Under the pieces are notes generated by a model. It worked only from the letters and a program-made list of their open reading frames with translations. It was not told the DNA's origin and did no database searches. The position numbers were made by a program, and so were the translations under genes. A DNA stretch of 64,000 nucleotides from Bubalus kerabau. Its lineage: Eukaryota > Chordata > Mammalia > Artiodactyla > Bovidae. This document shows, piece by piece, positions 1 through 10,520 of this stretch; the first letter of the stretch is position 1; every line of letters begins with the position of its first letter. The stretch is from assembly GCF_029407905.1 (NCBI RefSeq), contig NC_073627.1, positions 162,941,697-163,005,696 of the forward strand. Direction: 5' to 3'.

Positions 1-650
1 AAAGCGAAGATCATGGCATCTGGTCCCATCACTTCATGGGAAATAGATGGGGAAACAGTGTCAGACTTTATTTTTTGGGGCTCCAAAATCACTGCAGATG
101 GTGATTGCAGCCATGAAATTAAAAGACACTTACTCCTTGGAAGGAAAGTTATGACCAACCTAGATAGCATATTGAAAAGCAGAGACATTACTTAGCCAAC
201 AAAGTCCGTCTAGTCAAGGCTATGGTTTTTCCAGTAGTCATGTATGGATGTGAGAGTTGGACTGTGAAGAAAGCTGAGCACCAAAGAATTGATGCCTTTG
301 AACTGTGGTGTCGGAGAAGACTCTTAAGAGTCCCATGGACTGCAAGGAGATCCAACCAGTCCATCCTAAAGGAGATCAGTCCTGGGTGTTCTTGGGAAGG
401 ACTGATGCTAAAGCTGAATCTCCAGTACTTTGGCCACCTTATGCGAAGATTTGACTCATTGGAAAAGACTCTGATGCTGGGAGGTATTGGGGGCAGGAGG
501 AGAAGGGGATGAGATGGCTGGATGGCATCACTGACTCCATGGACATGAGTTTGAGTGAACTCCGGGAGTTGGTGATGGACAGGGAGGCCTGGCGTGTTGC
601 AATACATGGGATCGCAAAGAGTTGGTCACAACTGAGCGACTGAACTGAAC
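1..650 (+). mobile_element. BovB LINE, 3' part of the reverse-transcriptase ORF
   Basis: Two overlapping frames carry the end of the BovB (RTE-clade) polyprotein: an ASGPITSW...DGDC stretch, then VMYGCESW, RRLLRVPW and the basic GGRRRRG tail. A stop at 193 and a frame change break the ORF, so the copy is dead. It ends near 650 in the ACTGAACTGAACTGG repeat typical of BovB 3' ends. The element continues leftward out of the window. Confidence 0.92.
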
Positions 651-654
651 TGGA

Positions 655-800
655 CTATACAGTCCATGAAATTCTCCAGGCCAGAATGCTGGAATGGGTA
701 GCCGTTCCCTTCTCCAGGGGATTCTCTCAACCCAAGGATCAAACCCAGGTCTCCCGCATTGCAGGCGGATCCTTTACCAGATGAGCCATCAGGAAAGCCC
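655..800 (-). mobile_element. Bov-tA SINE, partial
   Basis: Antisense Bov-tA: TCTCCAGGCCAGAATGCTGG, then the tRNA-derived part ending in ACCAGATGAGCCATCAGGAA. It abuts the BovB 3' end, and part of the 3' monomer is missing. Confidence 0.85.
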
Positions 801-915
801 AAGATTATTGGAGTGGGTAGCCTATCCCTTCTCTAGCAGATCTTCCCGACCCAGAAATTGAACTGAGGTCCCCTGCGCTGCAAGTGGATTCTTTACCAGC
901 TGAGCTACCAGAAAG
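801..915 (-). mobile_element. Bov-tA SINE, second partial copy
   Basis: A second antisense tRNA-Glu-derived fragment in tandem with the previous one; it ends in TTTACCAGCTGAGCTACCAG. Confidence 0.75.
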
Positions 916-1095
916 CAATGCAGAAGATGTAGGTTCAGTCCCTGGTCAGGAAACTGAGGTCCCATATGCCACAGTGCAACTAAGCGCACGCTGCGACTGC
1001 TGAGCTCACACACCACAACCTGAGAGTCCATGCACTGCAACAAAAGAGCCACGTGACAAAACTAAGACCTGATGCAACCAAATAAATAGACAAAT
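916..1095 (+). mobile_element. CHR-type tRNA-derived SINE
   Basis: Sense CHR-2-like body (GGTTCAGTCCCTGGTCAGGA, then CACACCACAACCTGAGAG) ending in an AATAAATA-rich tail. Confidence 0.75.
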
Positions 1096-1114
1096 ATATA
1101 TTTTTCAAAATGTT

Positions 1115-1690
1115 TTAAAAAAAGACAAAGCAGTGGAACTTGCCCAGTCAGAACATCAGAGAAGAAAAAGAATGAAATCAAGTGAAGATAGCTTCAGGAA
1201 CTTATGGGACAACATTAAAGGACATTATAGGGCAATACTACATTATAGGGCTCCAAAGGAGAACTAGAAAGGGGCAGAAAACTTATTTGATTAAATAATG
1301 GCTGAAAACTTACATAATGTGGGGAAGGAATCAGACATCTAGATACAGGAAGCTCAGAAAGTTCCAAATAAGGGCCTTAAAGAGATCCTTGCTGCTACTG
1401 CTGCTGCTGCCTTAAAGAGATCCTTACTAAGACACATTATAATTAAAATGTCAAAAGTTAAAGATAATGGAGAGAATATTAAAAACAGCAAGAGAAAAAC
1501 AACTTGTTACATACAAGGGAACCCCCATAAGGCTATCAACAGACTTTTCAGCACAAAAATTGCAAGTCAGAAGGGAGTGGCACAATATATTCAAAATGCT
1601 AAAAGGAAAAAAACCTCTAACCAGTAATACTCTACATGGCAAAGTGATTATTCATTAATCGAAGAGAGAGAAACAGTTTTCCAGACAGCT
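1115..1690 (+). mobile_element. Old L1 fragment
   Basis: The stretch with GAGAATATTAAAAACAGCAA and AAGGGAACCCCCATAAGGCT is characteristic of old mammalian L1 sequence in sense orientation. It is interrupted by a short (GCT)n insertion at 1391-1409 and by a Bov-tA at about 1695; L1-like sequence seems to resume at 1895. Confidence 0.7.
1375..1425. repeat. 16-bp direct repeat bracketing a (GCT)n tract
   Basis: CCTTAAAGAGATCCTT occurs at 1375-1390 and again, identical, at 1410-1425. Between the copies are only 19 bp of GCTGCTACTGCTGCTGCTG. This is the layout of a retroposon target-site duplication holding nothing but a SINE-tail-like triplet repeat. See findings. Confidence 0.85.
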
Positions 1691-1694
1691 GGCC

Positions 1695-1886
1695 CTAAAG
1701 AATGGTCAAGAGTGGTAAAGAACTCGCCTGCCAATTCAGGAGACTCGGGAGATGCAGGTTCCATCCCTGGGTGGGGAAGATCCTCTGGAGGAGGACATGG
1801 CAACTCACTCCAGTGTTCTCTCCTGGAAAATTCCACGGGCAGAGGAGCCTGGTGGGCTCCAAAAAGTCGCACATGACTGAGCACAT
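1695..1886 (+). mobile_element. Bov-tA SINE
   Basis: Sense Bov-tA with tRNA-derived head (GAACTCGCCTGCCAATTCAG) and Bov-A body (CTCCAGTGTTCTCTCCTGG), ending TGACTGAGCAC. Inserted in the L1 fragment. Confidence 0.88.
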
Positions 1887-1894
1887 TATGGTTA

Positions 1895-2275
1895 TGGTTA
1901 CCAAACAAAAGCTAAAGGAGTTAATCACTAAACTGGCCTTAAAACAGATGTTAAAAAAATTTTTTTTAAGCTGAAAATAAAAGCCATTAAATAATAACAA
2001 GAACAGATAAGAAAGAATAAATCTCACTGGAAGGTAAATATTTAGTAACAGTACTGGTTTGATTACTTATAAAGCTAATATGAAGCTTAAAGACAAAAGC
2101 AGTAAAAATAACTATGATTACAATAATTAACAAAGGAATATTCAAGAAGAAAAGATGTGAAAAGTGACATCAAAAATGTACAATGTTGGGGGTAGGAGAC
2201 TAAAAATGATGAGCTTTAGCATGGGATCGCACTTGTTATCAACTTAAAATAGACTGTTATAGATATAAGTTGTCA
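1895..2275 (+). mobile_element. L1 fragment, probable continuation
   Basis: An A-rich stretch beginning CAAACAAAAGCTAAAGGAGT and TTAAAACAGATGTTAAA resembles the segment that follows the 1115-1690 part in old L1s. No intact ORF. Confidence 0.5.
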
Positions 2276-2282
2276 TATGTAG

Positions 2283-2405
2283 GGCTTCCTGGGTAGCTCA
2301 GCTGGTAAAGACTCCCCTGCAATGCAGGAGACTCTGATTCAATTCCTGGGTTGGGAGGTTCCCCTGGAGAAGGGACAGGCTACCCACTTCAGTATTCTTG
2401 GGCTT
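2283..2405 (+). mobile_element. Bov-tA SINE, 3'-truncated
   Basis: GGGCTTCCTGGGTAGCTCAG, the tRNA-like head and the first part of the Bov-A body up to CAGTATTCTTGGG, then it stops. Confidence 0.88.
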
Positions 2406-2534
2406 CACGAAACAAACCCTATAGTTAATACACAAAAGATCAATGTCTTTTAAAACCTGAGGATAGTTCCTTAACATTTGATCCTGTAATCTGATTTTTT
2501 GTTTGTTTGCACTATGTATAATGCTTATTTGTAA

Positions 2535-2571
2535 AAGTGTGTGTGTGAGTGTGTGTATGTGTGTGTGAACT
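2535..2571. repeat. (GT)n microsatellite
   Basis: Imperfect GTGTGTGTGAGTGTGTGTATGTGTGTGTG run, directly at the edge of the inverted TNFRSF10-like copy. Confidence 0.9.
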
Positions 2572-3303
2572 GCTTGAGGAGGGAGAGGGAGTCTCCTCAT
2601 GGGCCAGGGTACCTGATTCTTGGTCCACACACTTGACATTGCTCCGGGGGTATAGGCCATGGCCACGAGCTTCCTCTCAGGGCACCTGGGTACAGACACA
2701 GGGATGACGTAGAAGACCCATCAGGGACAGCTGGCTGGATGAGGAGAAGGAAGGGGCAACCTCCTGTCCCAGGTCTCCTGACAAGACAGTGGAGAGGGGA
2801 CAGGCTCCTGCTGTCTGCAGGTCAGGATCCCTTCACTCCCCCTCATTGGGCGGGAAGAGGATCCAGGCTTGTGCCCTGCAGCCCCCAGGCTCCTGCTGAG
2901 TGTTCAGAGCTGTCCTTGCAGGGCCTCTGCAAGGCCCACCCTGGCCTCCCTGGGCTGCAGGGGGAGTCCTGTGAGGGGAGGCCTCATCTAGGTCAAGGGT
3001 CACAAGGGTGTGGGCACAAGCTGAGCTTCATGCTTCAGTCAAGCTTTAAATACGAGGCCCTCGCGTCCTCCACCTGTTGACTCTTCCTGCCAACCTCAGC
3101 CAACACTGGAGTGTCAGAGGACTGCGAATTACTATTGACCTTCAAGTCCCTAAATAGGAAAGATTCAGGTGCTACTGGGGAACAGGGCTGGGTGTGAGGC
3201 CAGTCAAGTTGGCTCAGGGTTTTATAGGAACCTTGAAGGAGCACACTCGTGGCCTCATTATGACTTCTGTCTGCTGTCAGCACCTTTGGTCTTTCTAGGC
3301 GCC
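2572..3303 (-). pseudogene. TNFRSF10-like exon 5 pseudogene (inverted partial duplicate)
   Basis: The reverse complement matches 20,497-21,259 of the main locus along its length: the intron 4 end (GCTGACAGCAGACAGAAGTC and CTCCTTCAAGGTTCCTATAA are shared), the acceptor TACCCAG and exon 5. In the copied exon the CRD3 reading starts CPERKLVAMAYTP. One base is missing from the TGG codon after ACCCCC, giving a frameshift, and a conserved CRD cysteine codon (TGT) has become TAT. About 50 bp of the optional 87-nt stalk segment is deleted. The donor GAATCAG|GTACCC is better preserved here than in the main gene. No other exons lie beside it, so I call it a dead fragment. Confidence 0.85.
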
Positions 3304-3414
3304 TTCTTGCTTACAAAAACAATTAAAGATTATATTTAGGACTCAATAGGTATAAAGATGAATATACCTGAGACTGAACTCTATGCAAATAGTTTTGTAT
3401 GATTTCAAGATTTT
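3304..3414. other. Unassigned spacer
   Basis: A-rich sequence between the duplicated TNFRSF10 fragment and an L1 3' end; nothing recognised. Confidence 0.4.
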
Positions 3415-3785
3415 TAAAAAAATTGGAGTATAATTGCTTTACAATATTGTATTATTTTCTGCTGTACAATGAAATGAATCAGCTATATGTATACACATAG
3501 CCCTCCCTCTTGGACCTCCCCAATCCTCTAGGTCATCACAGAGAATGAAGCTGAATTCCCTGTGGTATACAGCAGGTTCCCACTAGTTACTTATTTAACA
3601 CGTGGTGGTGTATATATGTCAATCCCAATCTCCCAGTTCATCCCATCCCTCCGTCCCCCACCTCCGCCTCCGTCCCGTGTCCAGATGTGTGTCCTCTACA
3701 TCTGTGTCTCTCTTCCTGCCCTGCAATAGGTTCATCTGTACCATTTCTCTAGATTCTACAAACATACTGAAAAATTTTTCGTGGG
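3415..3785 (-). mobile_element. L1 3'-UTR fragment
   Basis: Antisense L1 3' end: TTGGAGTATAATTGCTTTAC, TTTCTGCTGTACAATGAAAT, then the TCCCACTAGTTACTTATTTA segment. Noncoding. Confidence 0.8.
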
Positions 3786-4029
3786 CCACTGATGGGATCA
3801 TGGGCTCTAACCTGCAGCCTGCTGTGCCCAGTGGAGAAGCTAGCTTGGCCTAAGGGGAAATGTGTTGAAGAGGTGTGGGGATGGACACTGCAAGGGGCAG
3901 TGTGGGGCCACACAGTCGGATGAGGAGGGGCCTCTGCAGCCTCAGAAGACCCCACCAGCATGGGAAAGCCTGGGGGCGGTTGGGGCTCTATAGGAAGAGG
4001 GGAGAAAATGGGGTACAGGGAAGCTCAGG

Positions 4030-4263
4030 AGTTTCCCTGGTGGCTCAGATGGTAAACAGTCTGTCTGCCACCCGGGAGACCCAGGTTTCATCCCTGGGTC
4101 GGGAAAATCCCCTGAGAAAGGAATGATCCCCTGATCCCCTGGAGAAGGCAGTGGCTACCCACTCCAGTATTCTTGCCTGGAGAATCCCATGGATAGAGGA
4201 TCCTGGCAGGCTACAGTCCATGGGTTCGCAAACAGTTGGACATGACTTAGTGACTAAACAACA
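4030..4263 (+). mobile_element. Bov-tA SINE
   Basis: Full-length sense copy from TTTCCCTGGTGGCTCAGATG to TTAGTGACTAAACAACAACA, with a short internal duplication around GATCCCCTGATCCCCTGG. Confidence 0.92.
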
Positions 4264-5240
4264 ACAATCAATATAAAACATTGCTGGACTTTTTTTTCTT
4301 AAATACTGTCTTTGAAATTCAGAATGTATTTTTCACTTGCAACACATCTTGATTCAGAGAAGCTGTTTGAAGTGCTCCATTCCCATAAGGACCTGGTGAT
4401 TACTCTATTGAACAGCACCACCTGGGCCTCTAGAACTTAGAGAAGGAAGTCCTAATTCTGGTTCTCAAGGAGCTCCTAGTCATTAAGAGACACAAAGAGG
4501 CACAGAAAAAATACAGTGATGAGGGAAGAGCCTTCAAACAAAGCTCATGCCATTGGGCCCTGGCGGGAAAACAAGAGGAAAAATGGGTCCGACCTGTAGC
4601 GAGTCAAACAGTGACCCACAGGAAGGGGCTCTGTGATCTGGAACTGAGCTGAAGACGTGGAAGAGCTGTCACAACCCGGGACCCCATGGCCCTAGGCTTG
4701 ACCTTCACCTCCCGGGCTCTCCTCCTTCAGATGACCTCAGTCTTCCTTGCAGGATCTGTCTCTCTCATGTAATTCATATTTATTAATAATTAAGATGCTC
4801 TTAAAAAAACCCAACCTTTAAAACCTTTCCTTAATAATGTGTTATGGTGATGACACTTCCTATTAATGATAAAAAATTCACTCTTCAATAATGATGATAC
4901 AGCAACTAGGATGCCTTCTGAAAAAGAATGATGTTTCTTCCTTATGCTCTTCTTATTGGATAATTAAAAGTAGGTGGATCAATGAATGAATTGTAATATA
5001 TGAAACCAGAAGAGTACTGCAAAAATATGAGAAAAAATGTCTTACCACTTTGGAGAGGGGAAGAACTTCTTCAGTATGAAAACAAATTATAAAACTTGCC
5101 CAAAGCTATATAAAAATTAAGAAGAAAGCCAAAGGGAAGAAATCATGACAAAGATAAAAACAAACTAGAAAAAAAGTACTCAGAACACAAATCACACTTA
5201 GAAATGTAATTTCCTTAATCTGTAAGGATTCATAATAAAC
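4264..5240. other. No gene recognised
   Basis: Mixed unique and AT-rich sequence with no coding pattern. The A-rich last 150 bp may belong to the L1 that follows. Confidence 0.5.
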
Positions 5241-5845
5241 TGAAAGAAGATCAACGGGAAAATAGTCGACTTGAACAACATTATAAAACAATTAGACCAA
5301 CAGACATCTATTGAATACTCCAGTCAATAACAAAATACATTCTTCTCAAGTGTGCATGGAACATTCTCCAGAATAAACCATATACTAGCTCATAAAACAA
5401 ATATCAATATATTTAAAAGGAGAGCCATAATAGAACACATACCCTCCCACCACAATGGAATGAAATTAGAAATCACAAACAGGAAGGAATTGGGGAACTT
5501 CACAGCTATGATAAAATTTAAACAACACACTTTCAAATAACCAATTAGTCAAAGAAGATATCAAAAAAGAAATTGTAAAATCTTTTAAGATGAATGAAAT
5601 TGAAGATACCATATACCAACACTTATGGGATATAGCTAAAGCAGCTGAAAACTTAGAAAGAAATTTATGCCTATAAATGACTGCATTCAGGAAGAAGAAA
5701 AATCTCAAATCAATAACCTAATACTATTCAGTGACACACTAGAAAATGAAGAACATACTAAAGGTAAAGTAAACAGAGGAAGGAAATAGTACAGATTAGA
5801 ACAGAAAGTAATGAAACTAAAGCTAGAAAAGCAACAGAGTCCATG
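5241..5845 (+). mobile_element. L1 ORF2 fragment
   Basis: Sense L1 ORF2 signature: translated pieces such as INHILAHKTNINIF and MKLEITNRKELGNF fit the L1 endonuclease-to-RT linker region. Stops and frame changes interrupt it. Confidence 0.8.
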
Positions 5846-5864
5846 CTGATGAGCGTGTGGTGGA

Positions 5865-6060
5865 CCTTGTGGGGCCCTGGCCCTTCTGCTTGCCCAGGAC
5901 TGCAGTAGAAACAGGAAAAGGCCGTTCTGGTCCCATCTTGTGCCCCAAGAGGAAGTGGTAAAGGAGGGAGATCAGGTTCATGGAGGGGAAGGGAGCCAGC
6001 TGTGGTAGACTGGTTGCTCTAAGAGATGTTATGTTACTTATCACCTGTCTTGTTTTCACT
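5865..6060 (+). repeat. Duplicate of TNFRSF10-like intron 7 (copy B)
   Basis: Aligns in the same orientation with 22,430-22,655: both contain CTGGCCCTTCTGCTTGC, a GAC-AGG run, GGAGGGAGA followed by CATGGAGGGGAAGGGAGCC, and CACCTGTCTTGT / CATCTGTCTTGT near the end. Only one copy of the 45-bp unit that is tandemly doubled in the main locus is present. The neighbouring exon is not preserved. Confidence 0.75.
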
Positions 6061-6490
6061 AGCTGTCAATATATTCCTGAAACCTAAAGCAGGCAGCACA
6101 GAGCGGGTGCTCCTATGGTTGTTGAATGATTGAATAAAGGCTGCATGTATTCCACTGTGTGGTGGTTATAATATTTAGTAATAATCCTCCTAAAACTAAA
6201 CATTTCTGATTTTTTTCAAAATTATTACATTGAATATATTTGAAAATAAAACCATATATGTTTTCTGATGACGTTAGTAGGTGACTTTCTAGAAGAGTAG
6301 AATCTGGGTCAACCCACGAAGCATATTTTGTATTTGTAAATATACAAGTGTATTTTTACTGTAACCCAGCTACACACACACTTGGGCACAGGTGCATCCA
6401 GCTTTGGTTCCTAGAATTCAGTAGCTTTGATCTGATGCTGTGGGTCTTTCTTTGTTTTATTTTCTTAACTGTGAAAAAAAATTTCATATG
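6061..6490. other. No gene; one half of a diverged local repeat
   Basis: Noncoding. The stretch from about 6225 shares GAATATATTTGAAAATA and a TAGAAGA..AGAAT..CTGGGT..ACC pattern with about 8685-8850. See findings. Confidence 0.4.
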
Positions 6491-6494
6491 ATCC

Positions 6495-6835
6495 ATTTAT
6501 TTATTTATATTTTTGGCTGCGGTAGGTCTTCATTGCCGCACGCGGGCTTGTTCTAGTTGCAGTGAGCAGGGGCTGCTCTTCAGTGCAGTGCCCAGGTTTC
6601 TCATTGCAGTGGCTTCTCTTATTAGGGAGCATGGGCGCCGGGCACGCAGCCTCAGTAGTTCCAGCACTTGGGCTCATTAGTTGCCGTTCGAGGGCTCTAG
6701 AGCTCTGGCTCAGTAGTTGTGGTGCATGGGCTTAGTCGTTCCACAGCATATGAGATCTTCCTGCACCAGAGATCGAGCCTGTGTCCCCTGCATTGGCAGG
6801 CAGATTCTTATCCATTGTGCTCCCAGGGAAGTCCT
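6495..6835 (-). mobile_element. CHR-type SINE
   Basis: Antisense copy from TTTATTTATTTATATTTTTG and GGCTGCGGTAGGTCTTCATT to the tRNA-like end CAGGCAGATTCTTATCCATT. Confidence 0.85.
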
Positions 6836-7599
6836 AAATTAAGTTTTAAGAAAAGAATGAGGTTGGATCCTAGTTTCATGTAGAAATTCTTATCATTGTG
6901 GATGCAGCCTCCTGTTTTGAGATGGTTTCAAAAAATCAAAATTGGTACTTAATTTTATCTTTTCACCTTCCCTGGAGACTATCGCATGCTTTCATTTCCT
7001 TATTTAGACTACTGATAACGGTGCAAAGCATCTCCGCACTTGTTGAATAACTATTACTTCCGTTTTCCTAAGTGCCCTCATATATAGTCCTCATTTGAGT
7101 CACATATATCCTGGGATGGAGTGCCTGTCCTGATGGGGTGGGTGGGAAAGGACTACTGGGGCAGAAGAGACTGTGTGGGGTGCTGGGAGTGTTCTGTGTC
7201 TTGACTGGGTGATGGCTACTCAGCTGCATACAGTTATCAAAGCTGGAGCAGATACTTAAGGAGTGCGGATTACTGCAGGGAATGGTCTGTAAAAATAGAA
7301 ACTATGAAAAGGAATCAACACAAAATTGTAGGGCTGAAAAGTCAAATAGCTGAAGTGAAAAATCCACACTACACGTGTTTAACTGTGCAATTGACCTGTA
7401 GAAGAAAGGAAAAGAACACAGGACAGATAGCCTCTGCATGTGCATTTCCTAAAGAAAGCACCGAGTCCCTGGTTTATCTCTTCTCCTAGAAAGGGAAACA
7501 ATTGGAGATCCCTTTGAAGAGTTTGTTGATATTATCAAACAATACAAGAAATAGCTAATTATCCACTAGCTAGAAGAGACTCGTGTATTCATGAATCCA
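6836..7599. other. No gene recognised
   Basis: Intergenic sequence; short frames only. Includes a segment AAAATTGTAGGGCTGAAAAG of unknown origin. Confidence 0.4.
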
Positions 7600-8285
7600 T
7601 GACCTAAATACATAACTTTATATAAAAAGAAGCATGTGTGTACTTTCCTCCCCCTCCTTGCAGTCTCCTCTGGAGAAGCTGTGAGTGGCACAGGGGCAGG
7701 GGTGTATGTTCTTGCTGGGTGATTCACTCCTTCCTTCCCCTCTTTATGCGTGCATGGGTGTGTCTCCTGCTCTGACTCAAGATTTCCAGGCACCAGATTG
7801 GAGACTGGAATTCAGCCTCTCCTCCGTCCATCTCCTCCCTGCCCTTCCCCTGGGAAAGGGGCCCCAGCCGGGCCTGACTCCCCACAGCCTGCCCCAGTGG
7901 TGTCTCTGGGTTGCACCTGGGCCTGCTAGGCTCCTGGAGGTGCAGACTGGCTGTGACAGCTGTCAGGAAGGTATCTTGCTTGCTGGGGTCCTTCTGTGGC
8001 CCCTCACTTGTGAGCCTCCTGCCACTCCGGGGCCACCTTCTCTTTCTGTCCCCACTGGCCTTTCTGTATCCTTCTCAGTAGGCCTGGTGACTCAGCCCTG
8101 CAACCTCACAGAGACCCGTTTTTTTTGTTTTTTTTTTTTCCTCTCGTGGACCTTAGGGCCTAGCTGTTCTCCCTTTTGAGTTGCTGGGAGGCTCCACAGT
8201 CAGGTTTCTGTCCCCTTCCCAAAGCCAAGGTGCTGAGTACAGAGCTGTATCCACTCCCAGGGGCTGCCCTTCTGCCCCTGCCCAT
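7600..8285 (+). repeat. Segmental duplicate (copy C) of 28,895-29,585
   Basis: The two segments run in parallel over about 690 bp. Examples of shared runs are TTTATATAAAAAGA.GCATGTGTG, TGCATGGGTGTGTCTCCTGC and GGCCCCTCACTTGTGAGCCT. An oligo-T run at about 8118-8140 is unique to this copy. Neither copy carries a recognisable exon, and the 164-aa frame here has no family similarity I can see. Confidence 0.8.
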
Positions 8286-9204
8286 TGGCCCCTCTGCCTC
8301 ACCCTGAAGCCATGGGAGCACAACCTGCTGTTTTAATCCCCCACAGTCCTCCAGTGCCATCTGTCCTCTGCTCCACAGTCTGCTCCTGCTCATTTATCCC
8401 CGCTTTCCTCCAAACCAGCACCAGATGTCCTGTGACAGCTCACAGTAGGAAACTCCCATCCTCCAGCTCTGTACCTTTTTTCCTGACATTTCACTTTTTC
8501 CCCAATCTCCCCACCCCAACATGGACACTACATCTCCTGTGGGGCTGTCTCTGACAGGAAGATAACCGTGAGAAGAGAAGTGCATTCCCAAGATGGCATG
8601 TAACTGTTGTTATGTTGGAGCCCTTCAACCACCCTTTCTCCCAAAAACCTCAATCACCAGCATCCTGAGAGCCAAGAACTTGTGAATATATTTGAAAATA
8701 GATTATATTAGATTCTTGATCATCTTCTTACTAGAACATGAGGCTTCCTAGAAGAAATAGAATATCTGGGTTAACCTAGAGTGGTATTTTTTTCTACACA
8801 CACAAATACCCACGCACTGTTTTGGTTCTTACCAAGAGTTTGTTCATTTCGGTCTGGAGATTGGGGGAGCTATGATGTCAGGGTTGCTCACAATTGATTC
8901 CGTGTACTTGTTCTGCCCCATGATGGAGAAAAGTCAGGCCCAGGACTGGAGTTGAGAAGTCAGAGGGTTTTATGTTTGGGCCGGGACAGGGGCAGGTCTG
9001 TACAGAGCTCTTCAGAATTCTGCAGGTGAATGAGGGCTGACCCTGGCAGAGTGTTCACACCTTCAGAGGGAGCATGAGATCCTCAGAGGGGGAATGTCAT
9101 CACCGTAGGGAGGGAAGACCCCGTGGAAGGGAAGTGGTCCAGACAAAGCTCACCCGCATCCTGTATGCCCTGGTCTGTAGCGGAAAGCAGGGACCTGCAT
9201 TTCC
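8286..9204. other. No gene; partner of the 6.2-kb diverged repeat
   Basis: GC-rich then AT-rich noncoding sequence. About 8685-8850 pairs weakly with about 6225-6440. Confidence 0.4.
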
Positions 9205-9411
9205 TGGCTTCCCTGGTGGCTTAGATGGTAAAAAATCTGTCTGCAATGCAGGAGACCTGGGTTCAATGCCTGCGTCAGGAAGATCCCCTGGAGGAGGGAA
9301 AGGCAACCCACTCCAGTATTCTTGACTGGGAAATCCCATAGACAGAGGAGCCTTGCAGGCTATAGTCCATAGGGTCGCAAAGAGTTGAGCAAGATTGCAA
9401 CTAACACTAAC
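9205..9411 (+). mobile_element. Bov-tA SINE
   Basis: Sense copy from GGCTTCCCTGGTGGCTTAGA to GCAACTAACACTAAC. Confidence 0.92.
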
Positions 9412-9904
9412 GGTTATAGAAAATAAACATACCATTATGGCAACACTCAGATAATACATAAAGGTTCCTATGAGCAATCTCTCTCCAGCACTGTCCTGTT
9501 TGGCTCTTGACTGCAGCTAAGGACAGGGAGAAATCGCCCATGAAAAGATGCCCCAAAAAGGTGATGGGGTGACACATGACATCACCCATACCATTCTCAA
9601 CTTCCCCAGGAGAAAGAGTAATGGCGGTTACAATGACTTCTCCCTCCAAAGCGCATGCATTCTGGTGTCTTCTTGTGTCCTTCCTCAAAAGGGGAGGATC
9701 CCACAAGTGACTGGGCTTTTGAAAGCTTAACTCCTTCACAAGAGAGCTCTGAGAGAAGCCTAGTGGTATTTGAATCTTGTTTGACATTTTTTGATTGTAA
9801 CAAAAGGGCAATAAGAAGTACCCTTTGCTGATCAAGAGGTGTCTTCCTTATCTGGAAGTGCTCTGAGTGGCATAATTCACAGGAAATCTGAAAACTTTTC
9901 CCCT

Positions 9905-10520
9905 AAGATCAGGAAAAAGACAAGGATGCCCCACTGACAACTTTTATCCACATAGTACTGCAAGTCCTAGCCAGAGGAATTAGGCAAGGAAAAGAGGCAT
10001 CCAAATAGGAAACCAAGAAGTAAAACTGTCACTATTCTCAGATACATGATATTATATATAGAAAACCCTCAAGACTCCATCAAAAACTCTTAGAATAAAT
10101 GAATTCAATAAAGCTACAGGATACAAAATCAGCATGAAAAAACCTATTGTATTTCTTTATATTAATAATAAACCAGCAGAAAGAGAAATTAAGGAAATAA
10201 TGTCATTTACAGTTGCATCAAAAAGAATAAAATTTCTAGGAATAGATTTAACCAAGGAGGTGAAAGATATGCATATTGAAAAGAGGACATTGAAGAAGAC
10301 ACATCTGTGACAACATGGATGGGCCTTGAGGGCATTATGCTAAGTGAAATAAACAGGACAGAGAAAGCAACTACAATATAATCTCTATTATATGTGAAAT
10401 CTTAAAGAAAAATCAAGCTCAGAGATACAGGGAAGAAATTGATAGCTGCCAGAAGTAGGAGGCAGCAGGGTGGGGTGGGAGAAATGGGTGAAGAGGATCA
10501 AAAGGCAAAAAGAAAAGGAA
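9905..10520 (+). mobile_element. L1 fragment: ORF2 end joined to 3' UTR
   Basis: ORF2-type sequence (AAGGATGCCCCACTGACAAC, CTACAGGATACAAAATCAGC) runs to about 10,265. It is followed by the typical 3' UTR (GGCATTATGCTAAGTGAAAT, GAGATACAGGGAAGAAATTG). The intervening ORF2 C-terminal part is deleted. Confidence 0.85.

Noticed and set aside
1690..1890. tRNA-like sequences at the heads of Bov-tA and CHR SINEs as tRNA genes
   Set aside because: They are SINE heads attached to Bov-A or CHR bodies and repeated throughout the window, not free tRNA genes.
7685..8179. A 164-codon plus-strand open frame in duplicated segment C
   Set aside because: GC-rich, low-complexity composition; the paralogous segment at 29 kb does not preserve the same frame throughout, and no domain is visible.
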